Program-made: the position numbers and the translations under genes | Source: CAYQQR01 sp964420035 | GTDB taxonomy: Bacteria; Bacteroidota; Bacteroidia; Bacteroidales; SM23-62 | Direction: 5' to 3' | Length of the DNA stretch: 64,000 bases | Assembly (NCBI GenBank): GCA_964420035.1 | Contig: CAYQQR010000015.1 | Coordinates: 1-64,000, forward strand | Shown here: piece after piece, positions 15,085-24,384 of the stretch | Layout: the number at the start of each line of letters is the position of its first letter | How positions within the stretch are numbered: position 1 is the first letter of the stretch | The notes under the pieces: model-generated | Told to the model about the DNA's origin: nothing | What the model saw: the letters and a program-made list of their open reading frames with translations, nothing else | The model's database searches: none

Positions 15085-15513
15085 ATGCGAAATCATGCTT
15101 ACCTGGTATTGATATATCTATGTCTTGTATTCTCATCAAATGCACAGTATAAGGACAGCTGCATACGCGGGTACGAACCCGGCCGGTTCCATTTTGAACT
15201 CAACAGGCACGCCAATTCGGTACTTATTGATGTACAAACCCGGCAGGAATACCTGGATGCCCGTATTCCGGGTGCACTGCCTGCCGAAAGATCCGAGATA
15301 CTTTTCAGTATCTGCGATACCCTGGATCATGAACAACCCGTGTTCATTTATTGCTACGATTCTGATAGAAGTGAAACGGCTGCCAAAATGCTTGTCGAAA
15401 AAGGACGCTGCAATATCTGCCACCTGGAAGGGGGACTGAGAAACTGGATGCGGGAAGGGTACGAGGTGGAAAAAATGCGAAATTCGAAATCCGAAAATAA
15501 CTACCGAAGGTAA
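15085..15513 (+). CDS. Exported rhodanese-like protein
   Basis: A 142-residue protein with a signal peptide (about residues 1-20, cut after SSNA) and a rhodanese domain: SVLIDVQTRQEYLDARIPGALPAE, then the active-site loop FIYCYDSDRSETAAKML with catalytic Cys and downstream Arg, and CHLEGGLRNWMREGYEV. Such proteins handle sulfane sulfur or cyanide; an exported form acts in the periplasm. The active-site loop is one residue group different from CxxGxR, so specificity is open. Confidence 0.88.
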   Translation: MRNHAYLVLIYLCLVFSSNAQYKDSCIRGYEPGRFHFELNRHANSVLIDVQTRQEYLDARIPGALPAERSEILFSICDTLDHEQPVFIYCYDSDRSETAAKMLVEKGRCNICHLEGGLRNWMREGYEVEKMRNSKSENNYRR

Positions 15514-15581
15514 AGTAGGGTATTGCATACCATAATTTCTCGTTAAAAGATAATGGTTTAATTTGCACCAAAAGCCATTCT

Positions 15582-16259
15582 ATGGAGATCCTGATCATTG
15601 AAGACGAATCATCGCTTCTTGATTCCATGGTCGTATACCTGGAAATGGAAGGTTTCAAATGTGTAAAGGCCACGGACTACCATAGCGGATTGGGCTTAAT
15701 CGACAAATACAATTACATCTGCTTGCTCATTGACCTGAACCTTCCCGGCGGGGATGGGATCGGCCTGGTCAGAATGGCCCGCGGGAACCTGGATGATACG
15801 GGCATAATCATAATATCCGCGCGGGATTCGCTTGAGCAAAGGATCCGGGGACTGGAAGCCGGGGCGGATGATTACCTGGTAAAACCCTTCCATCTTTCCG
15901 AACTGGTGGCCAGGGTGAATTCCGTTATTCGCAGAACAAGACTGCAAGGGGATAAGATGCTTGAGTTCGGCGCGATCAGGGTCCAGCCGGATGGGAGAAA
16001 CTGCTATGTGCATGATCAGAAACTGGATCTCACTAAAAAGGAATATGAATTGTTATTGTACCTGATGTCTAACCGGAACCGGGTGATAACAAAAGAAAGT
16101 ATCGCGGAATATCTGTGGAGGGAATACTCCGGGGGTTATAGCTCCTATGAATTTGTATACACGCATCTGAAAAATCTGAGAAGAAAATTAATGGACAAGG
16201 GATGCCCGGATTATATCAGGAATATATACGGGGTCGGATATAAATTCACCGATAGATGA
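15582..16259 (+). CDS. OmpR/PhoB-family response regulator
   Basis: A 225-residue regulator with a receiver domain (acidic pair EDE near residue 7, phospho-acceptor in LLIDLNLPGGDG, Lys in LVKPF) and a C-terminal winged-helix DNA-binding domain (LTKKEYELLLYLMSNRNRVITKESIAEYLW, ending RNIYGVGYKF). It overlaps the histidine kinase gene by four bases (ATGA). The pair lies just upstream of the TonB receptor and heme operon and may control it. Confidence 0.95.
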   Translation: MEILIIEDESSLLDSMVVYLEMEGFKCVKATDYHSGLGLIDKYNYICLLIDLNLPGGDGIGLVRMARGNLDDTGIIIISARDSLEQRIRGLEAGADDYLVKPFHLSELVARVNSVIRRTRLQGDKMLEFGAIRVQPDGRNCYVHDQKLDLTKKEYELLLYLMSNRNRVITKESIAEYLWREYSGGYSSYEFVYTHLKNLRRKLMDKGCPDYIRNIYGVGYKFTDR

Positions 16260-17521
16260 AATTACTCACCAAAACCATACTCTACATCGCAACCTTGTCC
16301 CTTTTCCTGTTTTTCCTGATGGGTATAATTTTTTTCCAGCTTTTAAAGAAGATGAGCCAGGATGATCTTGACCGGGAAATGAAAGAAATGCAGGAATCCA
16401 TCCGGAAGAACCTGCCGGTGTTGTTGCAAAATGATATACATGAATTGCCGGGCATTGATTCATTGTCCATTGAGCCCGTTCAAAAGTTATCCGGAACCGC
16501 GATGGAGTTCAGGGATACCCTGCTCTTTGACCGCGGATCAAAACAATATAGAACCTATCATATTCATACCTTCGGCGTCAAGACAAAGGAGAACCTTTAC
16601 CGGATCAGGCTGATCAAGTCGACCAGCCCCAACGATAAACTGGTAGAACGGGTAACGCTGATGATGACCCTGATGGTTATCCTTTTCCTTTCCGGGATAT
16701 TTTTTCTGAACCGCTTCATCTTTTCAAATCTCTGGAAAGATTTCTTCACGGCATTGGACAAGCTAAAAAGATTTAACGCGGAACAGGGGGCGATTAAATT
16801 TAAAGGATCGGGTATAGAAGAATTTAACGAGCTTAACCGGGCACTTGAGAAAATAACCGAACGGCTCTCCAAAAACTATATGGAACTGAAGGAATACACC
16901 GATAATACAACCCATGAATTACAAACCCCCCTGGCGGTCATCAAGACCAAAACCGAACTTCTGTTGCAATCGGAAAATCTTCGGGAATCAGAGATCGGGC
17001 TGATCAGGGATATTTACCGGAACACGGATCATTTATCCCGGTTAAATGCTACCCTGGCACTGATTACCCGGATCGATAACCAACAATTTAATGAGCGGAT
17101 CAAAGTGGATTTCGCAGCATTGATCGACAAGCAGTTAGAAATGTTGCAGGAATTGATCGAATTGAGAAAAATAAAGGTTCAGAAACAGTTCCATGGACCC
17201 GGGATCATCGTTCATATGGACCCGGGGCTGGCAGATATACTGATCATAAATCTTCTTAAGAATGCCATCAATCATAATATTGACCGGGGCCTGATCATCA
17301 TTGAACTGTTGGATAACAAACTGATGATTAAAAACAGCGGCGTCGATTTCGCTTTGGATCCAGCGAAGCTGTTTGATCGATTTTACAGGGGCACCAGTAA
17401 ATCTGAGAGTTTTGGATTGGGGCTTCACCTGGTAAAAAAAATTTGCGGCTATTATGGATTTTCTCTGGAATATAAATTTGAGGAGAGCCTGCATACCTTT
17501 ATAGTGGGCTTCCGGTCCTGA
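16256..17521 (+). CDS. Two-component sensor histidine kinase
   Basis: A 421-residue kinase with two membrane helices (about 8-30 and 127-150) bracketing a periplasmic sensor of about 95 residues, a HAMP-like linker, the H-box DNTTHELQTPLAVIKTK with the phosphorylated His, an N-box LLKNAINHN and a shortened ATPase end with FDRFYRGTSKSESFGLGLHLVKKI. The G1-type DPG motif is poorly conserved. It is translationally coupled to the response regulator. Confidence 0.93.
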   Translation: MKLLTKTILYIATLSLFLFFLMGIIFFQLLKKMSQDDLDREMKEMQESIRKNLPVLLQNDIHELPGIDSLSIEPVQKLSGTAMEFRDTLLFDRGSKQYRTYHIHTFGVKTKENLYRIRLIKSTSPNDKLVERVTLMMTLMVILFLSGIFFLNRFIFSNLWKDFFTALDKLKRFNAEQGAIKFKGSGIEEFNELNRALEKITERLSKNYMELKEYTDNTTHELQTPLAVIKTKTELLLQSENLRESEIGLIRDIYRNTDHLSRLNATLALITRIDNQQFNERIKVDFAALIDKQLEMLQELIELRKIKVQKQFHGPGIIVHMDPGLADILIINLLKNAINHNIDRGLIIIELLDNKLMIKNSGVDFALDPAKLFDRFYRGTSKSESFGLGLHLVKKICGYYGFSLEYKFEESLHTFIVGFRS

Positions 17522-17555
17522 TTGTAACCATCCGGCGTTATACATAATCAATCTT

Positions 17556-17583
17556 AATAATTATTATCTTATTGATATTCAAT
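17556..17583. promoter_or_regulatory. Palindromes upstream of the TonB/heme operon
   Basis: Two palindromes, AATAATTATT (17556-17565) and ATTGA-TAT-TCAAT (17571-17583), lie 105-130 bp before the TonB receptor. A/T-rich palindromes at such sites are often bound by Fur-type or OmpR-type regulators; which applies here is not shown by the sequence. Confidence 0.3.
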
Positions 17584-17687
17584 GGTATAGTAATAGACTT
17601 GTACGATACCCCCCTTTTGCAGGGAATTTCTTCAAATTTTCTTCCAAATCAAGGATTAGCTTGGGGCTCGATTAAGGAAAAGCCTCT

Positions 17688-19844
17688 ATGAAACAAAGAG
17701 CATTCTTATGTTTGATCCTTGCATTTATTCACGGCATGCTGCCTGGTCAATCACAAAATAATGCAATGGACGGTTTGGGTAAAAAGAGCTCCGGGCCCGA
17801 TACCATACTGATCGACCGGTATGAACTGGAAGGGGTGGTTATGTCTGCCGATAAACGCGGATCCAGGGTGATGGATGTGCCCGCGTCGGTAACCACACTT
17901 TCCGGATCGAGCCTGGACAACGGGCGGATAATTTCCACCACGAAGCTCACCGGTCCGGTACCCAACCTGTATATGCCTGACTATGGATCAAGGCTCACCT
18001 CCCCGGTCTATATCCGGGGAATAGGTTCCAGGATCAATGCTCCTTCCGTGGGTTTTTATGTGGATGAAGTGGCTTTGTTTGAGAAAGCCAGTTTTAATTT
18101 CGATCTGTACGATATTCAACGGATAGAGATTTTGCGGGGTCCCCAGGGCACCCTGTACGGAAGAAACACCATGGGCGGAATTGTTCATGTGATCACCCGG
18201 GACCCGGACAACCGTTTTGGCCTGAGACTCTTAGGCGAATTGGGCAGTTACGGTCACCGGCAATACCAGCTGATGGTTGAAAAGCCTGTGGTGAAAGACA
18301 AATTCTTCATTCAGCTCAATGGTAATTTCAGGAAGAGAAACGGATTTCATACAAACCAGTACACCGGCAAAAAGGTTGACCGGCTCGAGAGTGGTGGGGG
18401 AAGGCTGAAATTCATGTTCACCCCGACGCCGGGATCAAAAATTATCTGGCAAATCCATGCTGATCTGAGTGATGAAGGCGGATATCCCTATGCCGTCGTT
18501 TCAGATGGTTCTGATGACCTGGTTATAGACTACGATCACCAGAGTTCATACGAACGCGAGCTCCTGGGCACTTCTCTGCAATACGAGCGAAAAGGGAGCA
18601 GGGTTCTTTTGAACAGCATTACAGCCTACCGGCATCTTCAGGGTTTTCAGGATATCGATCAGGATTTTACCGCTGAAGACCGGTTCCGGGTTACACAGGA
18701 TCAGGATCAACACTTGTTTACCCAGGAATTCAGGATCAGCAACCCGGACCGGTCTGCAAAGATCACCTGGCTTACCGGCTTATACGGGTTTTACCAGGCT
18801 AACGACCAGTTAGTAGAAGTAAATTACGGGGAAGACGGTCTTGTTGCCTATAATCTTCCTTATCAGTCCTATGCTTATGTGAAGCAAAACGATAGGTCCA
18901 ATTACGGTCTCGCGTTTTTCGGGCAGGGTACCTTGAAGAACCTGTTGATCGATCCCTTATCCCTTACCGCGGGGATCAGGGCCGATTACGAGCTGGATGG
19001 TTTGGATTACAACTATGACCGTTTCATTGACAATGAACTATCCCGTGTAACGGATTTCAAGGTACGGAACGACTTTTTTGAGATCCTTCCGAAAATTGCG
19101 CTTAAATACCGGTGGTCTGCCGGTCAGATCAATTATATAAGCATGACCCGGGGATACAAGAGCGGGGGGTTCAATACAAGTTTTGAGCGTGAAGAGGACC
19201 GTGCATTTTATCCTGAATACAGCTGGAACTATGAAGCCGGGTGGAAAAGCTCATTTGCTGACCGGAAGCTGAATTTAAAACTGGCGGTCTTTTATATCGA
19301 TTGGAAAAACCTCCAGGTATATCAACCTGTACCAGGCGGACGGGGATCGATGTTGAAGAATGCAGCCAGCGCTTTCAGCCGGGGAACGGAAATTGAAATA
19401 AGTGCAGTTCCCTTAAAGAACTGGGTTCTCACCGGCAGCTTTGGATATGCCGATGCAAAATTCCGGGATTTTGCACCGGATCCGGATGAGGCAGTAAACT
19501 ACGGCGGTAATAAGGTTCCCTATGTCCCCGACTATACCGGGTTCGTGTGTTCTTCCTACCGGATCCCTTTTCATGGGAATATATTTCATGAAATGGTCCT
19601 GTCGCTGAATTGGCAACAAACCGGCAGGATCTTCTGGAATGATGCAAATGAATATGTTCAGGAGCCCTATGGACTGATGGCAGCAAATCTCGGGCTGAAA
19701 TTCAAGAAATTTGATCTCCGGGTCTGGGCGGAAAATATCCTGGATACCCCGTACCGGTCGTTTCAATTTACAGCCATCGGGAATGTCTACGCGCAGCCTG
19801 GCAAACCGCGGACTGCCGGTATAACCTTAAGCTGTAAGTTGTAA
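17688..19844 (+). CDS. TonB-dependent outer-membrane receptor
   Basis: A 718-residue protein with a signal peptide (about 1-22), a plug domain (RGSRVMDVPASVTTLSG, VYIRGIGSR, RIEILRGPQGTLYGRNTMGGIVHVITRDP) and a barrel ending in an aromatic-poor strand TAGITLSCKL. The plug and barrel sequence (SMTRGYKSGGFN) resemble siderophore and pesticin-type receptors rather than SusC. No carboxypeptidase-like N-terminal domain is present. It is followed by an MFS permease and heme-biosynthesis genes, so iron chelates, heme or porphyrins are the likeliest cargo. Confidence 0.93.
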   Translation: MKQRAFLCLILAFIHGMLPGQSQNNAMDGLGKKSSGPDTILIDRYELEGVVMSADKRGSRVMDVPASVTTLSGSSLDNGRIISTTKLTGPVPNLYMPDYGSRLTSPVYIRGIGSRINAPSVGFYVDEVALFEKASFNFDLYDIQRIEILRGPQGTLYGRNTMGGIVHVITRDPDNRFGLRLLGELGSYGHRQYQLMVEKPVVKDKFFIQLNGNFRKRNGFHTNQYTGKKVDRLESGGGRLKFMFTPTPGSKIIWQIHADLSDEGGYPYAVVSDGSDDLVIDYDHQSSYERELLGTSLQYERKGSRVLLNSITAYRHLQGFQDIDQDFTAEDRFRVTQDQDQHLFTQEFRISNPDRSAKITWLTGLYGFYQANDQLVEVNYGEDGLVAYNLPYQSYAYVKQNDRSNYGLAFFGQGTLKNLLIDPLSLTAGIRADYELDGLDYNYDRFIDNELSRVTDFKVRNDFFEILPKIALKYRWSAGQINYISMTRGYKSGGFNTSFEREEDRAFYPEYSWNYEAGWKSSFADRKLNLKLAVFYIDWKNLQVYQPVPGGRGSMLKNAASAFSRGTEIEISAVPLKNWVLTGSFGYADAKFRDFAPDPDEAVNYGGNKVPYVPDYTGFVCSSYRIPFHGNIFHEMVLSLNWQQTGRIFWNDANEYVQEPYGLMAANLGLKFKKFDLRVWAENILDTPYRSFQFTAIGNVYAQPGKPRTAGITLSCKL

Positions 19845-19877
19845 TTATTTTGAACAGGGAAGAAGGGTATAGCAATC

Positions 19878-21134
19878 ATGAGACCGGCACAAAAGTATTC
19901 CACCTTATTCAGTTTGTATGTTGCGCAGTCGATTCCGATGAGCTTCTTCTCCACCGTCCTGCCGGTGATCATGAGGATGGAAAATTACACCCTGGAAAGC
20001 ATTGGATTGATCCAGTTGATCAAGATCCCATGGATACTGAAATTTTTCTGGTCCCCATGGGTCGACAGGAATGCAAGCCTGAAACACGGCTATAAACGAT
20101 GGATCCTATCTTCCGAATTGTTTTATGCCATCGTGATCGTTTCCATCGGCTTTTTCAGTCTGGCCACTGATTTCAGAACCATCGTGGTCTTAATGATCGT
20201 AGCTTTTTTCCTTTCGGCAACCCAGGATATTGCTTCGGACGCGCTGGCGATTAAAATACTGAAACAAAAGCAACGCTCGCTGGGAAACAGCCTGCAGTCA
20301 TCAGGGAATTTCCTGGGCACGCTCCTGGGCAGCGGGGTATTGTTGATGATCTACACCGCGATCGGATGGCAGGGTATTATGTTCCTGCTCAGTGGTATTG
20401 TACTGGCAGCTTTGCTCCCCCTGATGCTGAATGTTAGAAATGCCGACACCCTTGCACCGGATAATACCCCTCCTGCCCGCTGGAAAGATGTATTTACCTT
20501 CTTCCGGTCCGGTATTGTACTTCGCCGGGTGATATTTTTAATGATCTTCTATTCCGGGATACTGGGGATCCTGGTGATGTTGAAGCCTTTTCTGGTCGAT
20601 CTGGGGTATGGGATCCAAAAAATTGGTTTTATTTCAGGCGTGTACGGAACTTCCATCGGGGCACTTACGGCCCTGCTGTCCGGCTTGATCATCAGGCGCA
20701 TCGGCAACAGGAAGGCCGTATTTACCATGGCCCTCTATAGTTTTATTACTGCAATTTATTTTGCATCCGTCCTGGTTCATACACCTTCCCCGGTTATTAT
20801 TTATATAGGCGTTGCCATGCTCTGGAGCAGTTATGCCATGTCATCGGTCGTGGTCTATACGGTCTCCATGAACCTGGTAAGGCCGGGCCGGGAAGGAACC
20901 GATTATTCCATACAAATTGTCCTGACCCACATCAGTGGATTGATCATGGCAGTGTTGAGCGGATTTATAGCGGAAAGACTGGATTACAGGGGATTGTTCA
21001 CCCTGGAAGCCGGTTGGGCCTTTATCGTGCTTTTTGCTTCTGTACTATTGTATAGGGAATATGGCCAGGCAGAGGTTTGGGAAGCCTGGTTGGGAAAAAG
21101 GAAAAAATTGACATGGAAGTTGATCCGAAAATAA
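19878..21134 (+). CDS. MFS permease (AmpG / RhtX-FptX type)
   Basis: A 418-residue protein with about 12 membrane helices. LYVAQSIPMSFFSTVLPVIMR at the start, PWILKFFWSPWVDR after the second helix, and the helix FFLSATQDIASDALAIKIL are typical of the AmpG/PAT group, which includes RhtX/FptX siderophore importers. It starts 33 bp after the TonB receptor and overlaps the beginning of hemN by 22 bp. I infer inner-membrane uptake of the ligand brought in by the receptor (an iron chelate or porphyrin). Muropeptide transport of the true AmpG kind is less likely here. Confidence 0.88.
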   Translation: MRPAQKYSTLFSLYVAQSIPMSFFSTVLPVIMRMENYTLESIGLIQLIKIPWILKFFWSPWVDRNASLKHGYKRWILSSELFYAIVIVSIGFFSLATDFRTIVVLMIVAFFLSATQDIASDALAIKILKQKQRSLGNSLQSSGNFLGTLLGSGVLLMIYTAIGWQGIMFLLSGIVLAALLPLMLNVRNADTLAPDNTPPARWKDVFTFFRSGIVLRRVIFLMIFYSGILGILVMLKPFLVDLGYGIQKIGFISGVYGTSIGALTALLSGLIIRRIGNRKAVFTMALYSFITAIYFASVLVHTPSPVIIYIGVAMLWSSYAMSSVVVYTVSMNLVRPGREGTDYSIQIVLTHISGLIMAVLSGFIAERLDYRGLFTLEAGWAFIVLFASVLLYREYGQAEVWEAWLGKRKKLTWKLIRK

Positions 21135-22489
21135 TTGAACGGTACAATTCCGCCGGACCCCGGTATACCAGTTATCCTCCCGCCAATCTGTTCCGGGAAG
21201 ATGTTGCCCGGGCTGATTATCTGGGGGAGATCAAAAGGTCGAATAAGGAAGGACCTCAGGGTATCTCTTTGTACGTTCACGTACCTTTTTGCCCGAGGAT
21301 CTGTTTTTTCTGTGGATGCAATTCACAACCGGGCCGTGATCAGGAACTGATAAAACGGTATTTCCATGCAGTCCTTACCGAGATCGACCGCGTTGCGGAA
21401 AAGATCGATAAAACACGTCCCGTTACCCAGGTCCACTGGGGAGGGGGAACCCCTAATTCCGTTGATCCCGCCCTGATCGAAAAAGTCATGGACCGCTTCA
21501 GGAAATATTTTCATTTTTTGGATGAAGCTGAAATAGCCATGGAATGCAGTCCTGCTTACCTGGATCTTCAGGATACAGACCGGATATTTGCATCGGGCTT
21601 CAACCGGCTCAGCTTGGGCATACAGGATTTTAACGAATCGGTTCTCAAAGGGGTCAACCGAAAACCGTCTCTTCATCCGGTTGAGATACTGGTGGATTAC
21701 ATCCGAAACAAGGGATTTTCCGGGGTCAATCTGGATTTCATTTACGGACTGCCGGGACAAACAAGGAAAGGATACCTGGAAAGCCTTGAGCGGGCAACCG
21801 GTATACGTCCCGACCGCCTGGTGACTTTTTCCTATGCCCATGTTCCCTGGATCAGGAAGAACCAAAAAATATTGGAGAGAACCGGCATTCCGGGACCCGC
21901 TGAAAAGCTTGAGATGTTGCTGGACGGCTTTGACCTTATCACCTCCCGGGGCTATCAGGCGATCGGGATGGATCATTTCGCCCTTCCCGGGGATGAACTG
22001 GCCCGGGCCTACCAATCCGGTACATTGCATCGTAATTTTCAGGGATATTGTACCCTGAAACATACCGGCCAGGTATACGCGTTCGGTGCATCGGCCATTA
22101 CCCAGTTGCATGGTTCTTATTTTCAGAATGAAAAGGACGCCGCAACCTATACAGGACTTATTGAAAAAGGTGACCTCCCGGTAACTAAAGCTTATAAATT
22201 AAATAAAAAAGAAAAGATCATCAGAAGAGTGATCAACCAGATGATGTGCAATGGATTGCTTGAATTTTCAACCATGGCCCGGGAATTGAACATAAAAACC
22301 GGTGAGCTGAAAGACTTGCTTGAATACAGCCCCGGAAGATTCGGGATCATGATCAAAGACGGACTGGTCAGGGCAGATGACCAAAAGATACAGGCAACAC
22401 AATTGGGCATGCTTCTGATCCGGGTTATTGCCCGGGAACTGGATCCCCATTACCACCGGTATCGAAAAATGTTTTCAAAAACCATATAA
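21113..22489 (+). CDS. hemN: Oxygen-independent coproporphyrinogen III dehydrogenase
   Basis: A radical-SAM enzyme of about 458 residues from the start MEVDPKIIERYN; an ATG 36 bp upstream would add an unlikely extension. The cluster motif is CPRICFFCGC, including the fourth Cys of HemN that HemW lacks. The HWGGGTPN motif, the YNSAGPRYTSYPPA start and a C-terminal HemN domain with TAYKLN-like VTKAYKLNKKEKIIRRVINQMMCNG are present. The enzyme decarboxylates coproporphyrinogen III to protoporphyrinogen IX without oxygen. It overlaps the permease gene and precedes the oxidase by 19 bp, so the genes form one operon. Confidence 0.95.
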   Translation: MEVDPKIIERYNSAGPRYTSYPPANLFREDVARADYLGEIKRSNKEGPQGISLYVHVPFCPRICFFCGCNSQPGRDQELIKRYFHAVLTEIDRVAEKIDKTRPVTQVHWGGGTPNSVDPALIEKVMDRFRKYFHFLDEAEIAMECSPAYLDLQDTDRIFASGFNRLSLGIQDFNESVLKGVNRKPSLHPVEILVDYIRNKGFSGVNLDFIYGLPGQTRKGYLESLERATGIRPDRLVTFSYAHVPWIRKNQKILERTGIPGPAEKLEMLLDGFDLITSRGYQAIGMDHFALPGDELARAYQSGTLHRNFQGYCTLKHTGQVYAFGASAITQLHGSYFQNEKDAATYTGLIEKGDLPVTKAYKLNKKEKIIRRVINQMMCNGLLEFSTMARELNIKTGELKDLLEYSPGRFGIMIKDGLVRADDQKIQATQLGMLLIRVIARELDPHYHRYRKMFSKTI

Positions 22490-22508
22490 TTCCGGAAAGA
22501 CAACAGGC

Positions 22509-23885
22509 ATGAAGCGTGAAGGAGAAAAAGAAACGGTCATCATCGGTGCCGGCATTACCGGCCTGACAACCGCGTTTTATTTGAACAGGGCAGGGAGGGA
22601 TTTTTTAGTACTGGAAAAAAAGGAGCGGGTAGGCGGTGTGATCCAAACCATCCGCGAAAATGGATTTACCTATGAAACAGGGCCCAACACCGGTGTCATC
22701 GGTCAGCCCGAAGCCGCCTCCTTGTTTGAAGATATTGGAAAAGAGGCGGAACTGGAAATTGCCGATCCCCGGGTAAAAAAAAGATATATCCTTAAAGAAG
22801 GCCAATGGCAGGCCCTTCCTTCCGGTCTTTTTCAGGCGGCCGGGACCCCGCTTTTCACCTTAAAGGATAAGTTCAGGATACTGGCTGAACCCTTTCGTAA
22901 CAAGGGCCGAAATCCCGAAGAAACCCTGGAGCAGATGGTCCTGAGAAGGATGGGTAGAAGTTATCTCGATTATGCAGTGGATCCTTTCATACTGGGCGTC
23001 TATGCCGGGGATCCTGCCACACTGGTTCCCCGGTATGCATTACCCAAACTTTACAGGCTTGAACAACGCTATGGCAGCTTTATAGGAGGAGCCCTGAAGA
23101 AGAGATTTGAGAAAAAAACAGAAGAGGATAAAAAAACCACCCGGGATATTTTCTCTTTCAAGGGCGGACTTCAATCCCTGGTGGATGCTCTTTACCGGCA
23201 ATCCGGCAGTGACAACTTCCGCCTGGGGGTGCGTGAGGTTAAGCTTGACAGGCAGGAAGGGGGATACAGGATATCCTTTGCCGGCCCGGATGGTCATCAG
23301 GAATATTGCCATGCCGGAAATGTCGTGGTAACATCCGGCATAAACGAGCTTCCCGGTTTATTGCCTTTTGTTGCGCCGGGAAGAATGAAACAGTTGACGC
23401 ACATGAGATATGCCAAAGTGATCGAAGTCGCCCTTGGATTTAAACGATGGGAAGGGATGAAACCGGATGGTTTTGGCGGACTGATCCCTTTTAAAGAAAA
23501 GCGGGATATACTGGGGATCCTCTTTATTTCGTCCTTTCTTCCCGGTCGTGCCCCCTTGAAGGGGGCCCTTTTTACGATCTTTATCGGTGGATTGCGCCGG
23601 CCTGATCTTTTTGAACGATCCGATGACGAGATCGTTACAATCATCCGCAGGGAGTTCAAAGATCTCATGGGGGTGGAAAAGTTTTCCCCCGATCTGCTAA
23701 AAATTTTCAGATATGAATGGGCCATACCTCAATATGAACAGTCAAGCGGAAGACGTTTTGAACTGATAAAAGAAATCGAAAGGGAGATGCCCGGGCTCAA
23801 GCTCAGGGGGAATTTTACCGGGGGCATAGGACTGGCTGACCGGATAAGACAGGGCAAGCAGACAGCTTCAGCACTCATCCATTAA
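22509..23885 (+). CDS. hemG: Protoporphyrinogen oxidase, HemY/HemG FAD type
   Basis: A 458-residue flavoprotein from MKREGEKETVIIGAGITGL, with the dinucleotide-binding motif GAGITGLTTAFYLNRAG at about residues 12-28. Further matches are VLEKKERVGGVIQTI, VDPFILGVYAGDPATLVPRYALPKL and the C-terminal FTGGIGLADRIRQGKQTASAL. It oxidises protoporphyrinogen IX (or coproporphyrinogen) to the porphyrin. The family normally uses oxygen as acceptor, which is noteworthy next to the oxygen-independent HemN. Confidence 0.95.
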   Translation: MKREGEKETVIIGAGITGLTTAFYLNRAGRDFLVLEKKERVGGVIQTIRENGFTYETGPNTGVIGQPEAASLFEDIGKEAELEIADPRVKKRYILKEGQWQALPSGLFQAAGTPLFTLKDKFRILAEPFRNKGRNPEETLEQMVLRRMGRSYLDYAVDPFILGVYAGDPATLVPRYALPKLYRLEQRYGSFIGGALKKRFEKKTEEDKKTTRDIFSFKGGLQSLVDALYRQSGSDNFRLGVREVKLDRQEGGYRISFAGPDGHQEYCHAGNVVVTSGINELPGLLPFVAPGRMKQLTHMRYAKVIEVALGFKRWEGMKPDGFGGLIPFKEKRDILGILFISSFLPGRAPLKGALFTIFIGGLRRPDLFERSDDEIVTIIRREFKDLMGVEKFSPDLLKIFRYEWAIPQYEQSSGRRFELIKEIEREMPGLKLRGNFTGGIGLADRIRQGKQTASALIH

Positions 23886-23905
23886 GATGTTATTGAGCCG
23901 TTCCC

Positions 23906-23913
23906 TATCTTTG
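23906..23913 (+). promoter_or_regulatory. Internal -7 element before the cytochrome-b-like gene
   Basis: TATCTTTG matches the TAnnTTTG consensus perfectly, 24 bp before the next start codon. No good -33 TTTG is seen at the proper distance. It may let the small membrane protein and ferrochelatase be transcribed separately. Confidence 0.45.
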
Positions 23914-23936
23914 TGCACGAATTAGGTTAATGACGT

Positions 23937-24380
23937 ATGTTATACAGGATCGTTTTTAATCTGCATATTGTGGTCAGCATAATCACTCTAATGTCCGGGG
24001 CAATATCGGTTGTACGGTCGGTTGTTGGCTGGATCCGTAAGAAAGAATACACCCGTTTTGATCTCGGTGTTTCCCTGACTTTTACGATCGCCCTGTACAT
24101 ACAGCTCTTTCTTGGTTTTATCGTGTACTTTCTTTTGCGCACTTCCTTCGATCATGCCCTTTCAGAGATACCGGTTTCGAGCAATGATGCCTCTCTCAGG
24201 TTCTGGGCCATCGAGCATATCGCCCTCATGATATTTGCCCTTTTTCTCACGCAGCTGGGACGGATCTTTATCAATCGATCCACCGCCTCCCTGAAACGTT
24301 TCAAGGCATCCCTGTTTTATTACGGGATCTCGCTTTTGTTGATATTTTATTCACTCAGCGCAGCCTTGTTTTTCAAATAA
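23937..24380 (+). CDS. Small 4-TM cytochrome-b-like membrane protein
   Basis: A 147-residue protein with four membrane helices (about 8-28, 44-66, 90-110, 122-144). Each of two helices carries a His in a suitable place for axial heme ligation (FNLHIVVSI near residue 10, AIEHIALMIFAL near 98). It resembles the small membrane proteins labelled cytochrome B in Bacteroidota. Located between the protoporphyrinogen oxidase and ferrochelatase genes, it may help transfer electrons from the oxidase or bind heme. It lacks the YLPR signature I associate with HemJ. The function is inferred only from context. Confidence 0.75.
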   Translation: MLYRIVFNLHIVVSIITLMSGAISVVRSVVGWIRKKEYTRFDLGVSLTFTIALYIQLFLGFIVYFLLRTSFDHALSEIPVSSNDASLRFWAIEHIALMIFALFLTQLGRIFINRSTASLKRFKASLFYYGISLLLIFYSLSAALFFK

Positions 24381-24384
24381 GCGG

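Noticed and set aside
19850..20095. 81-codon plus-strand frame at the start of the MFS gene
   Set aside because: Out-of-frame shadow of the permease, without membrane helices.
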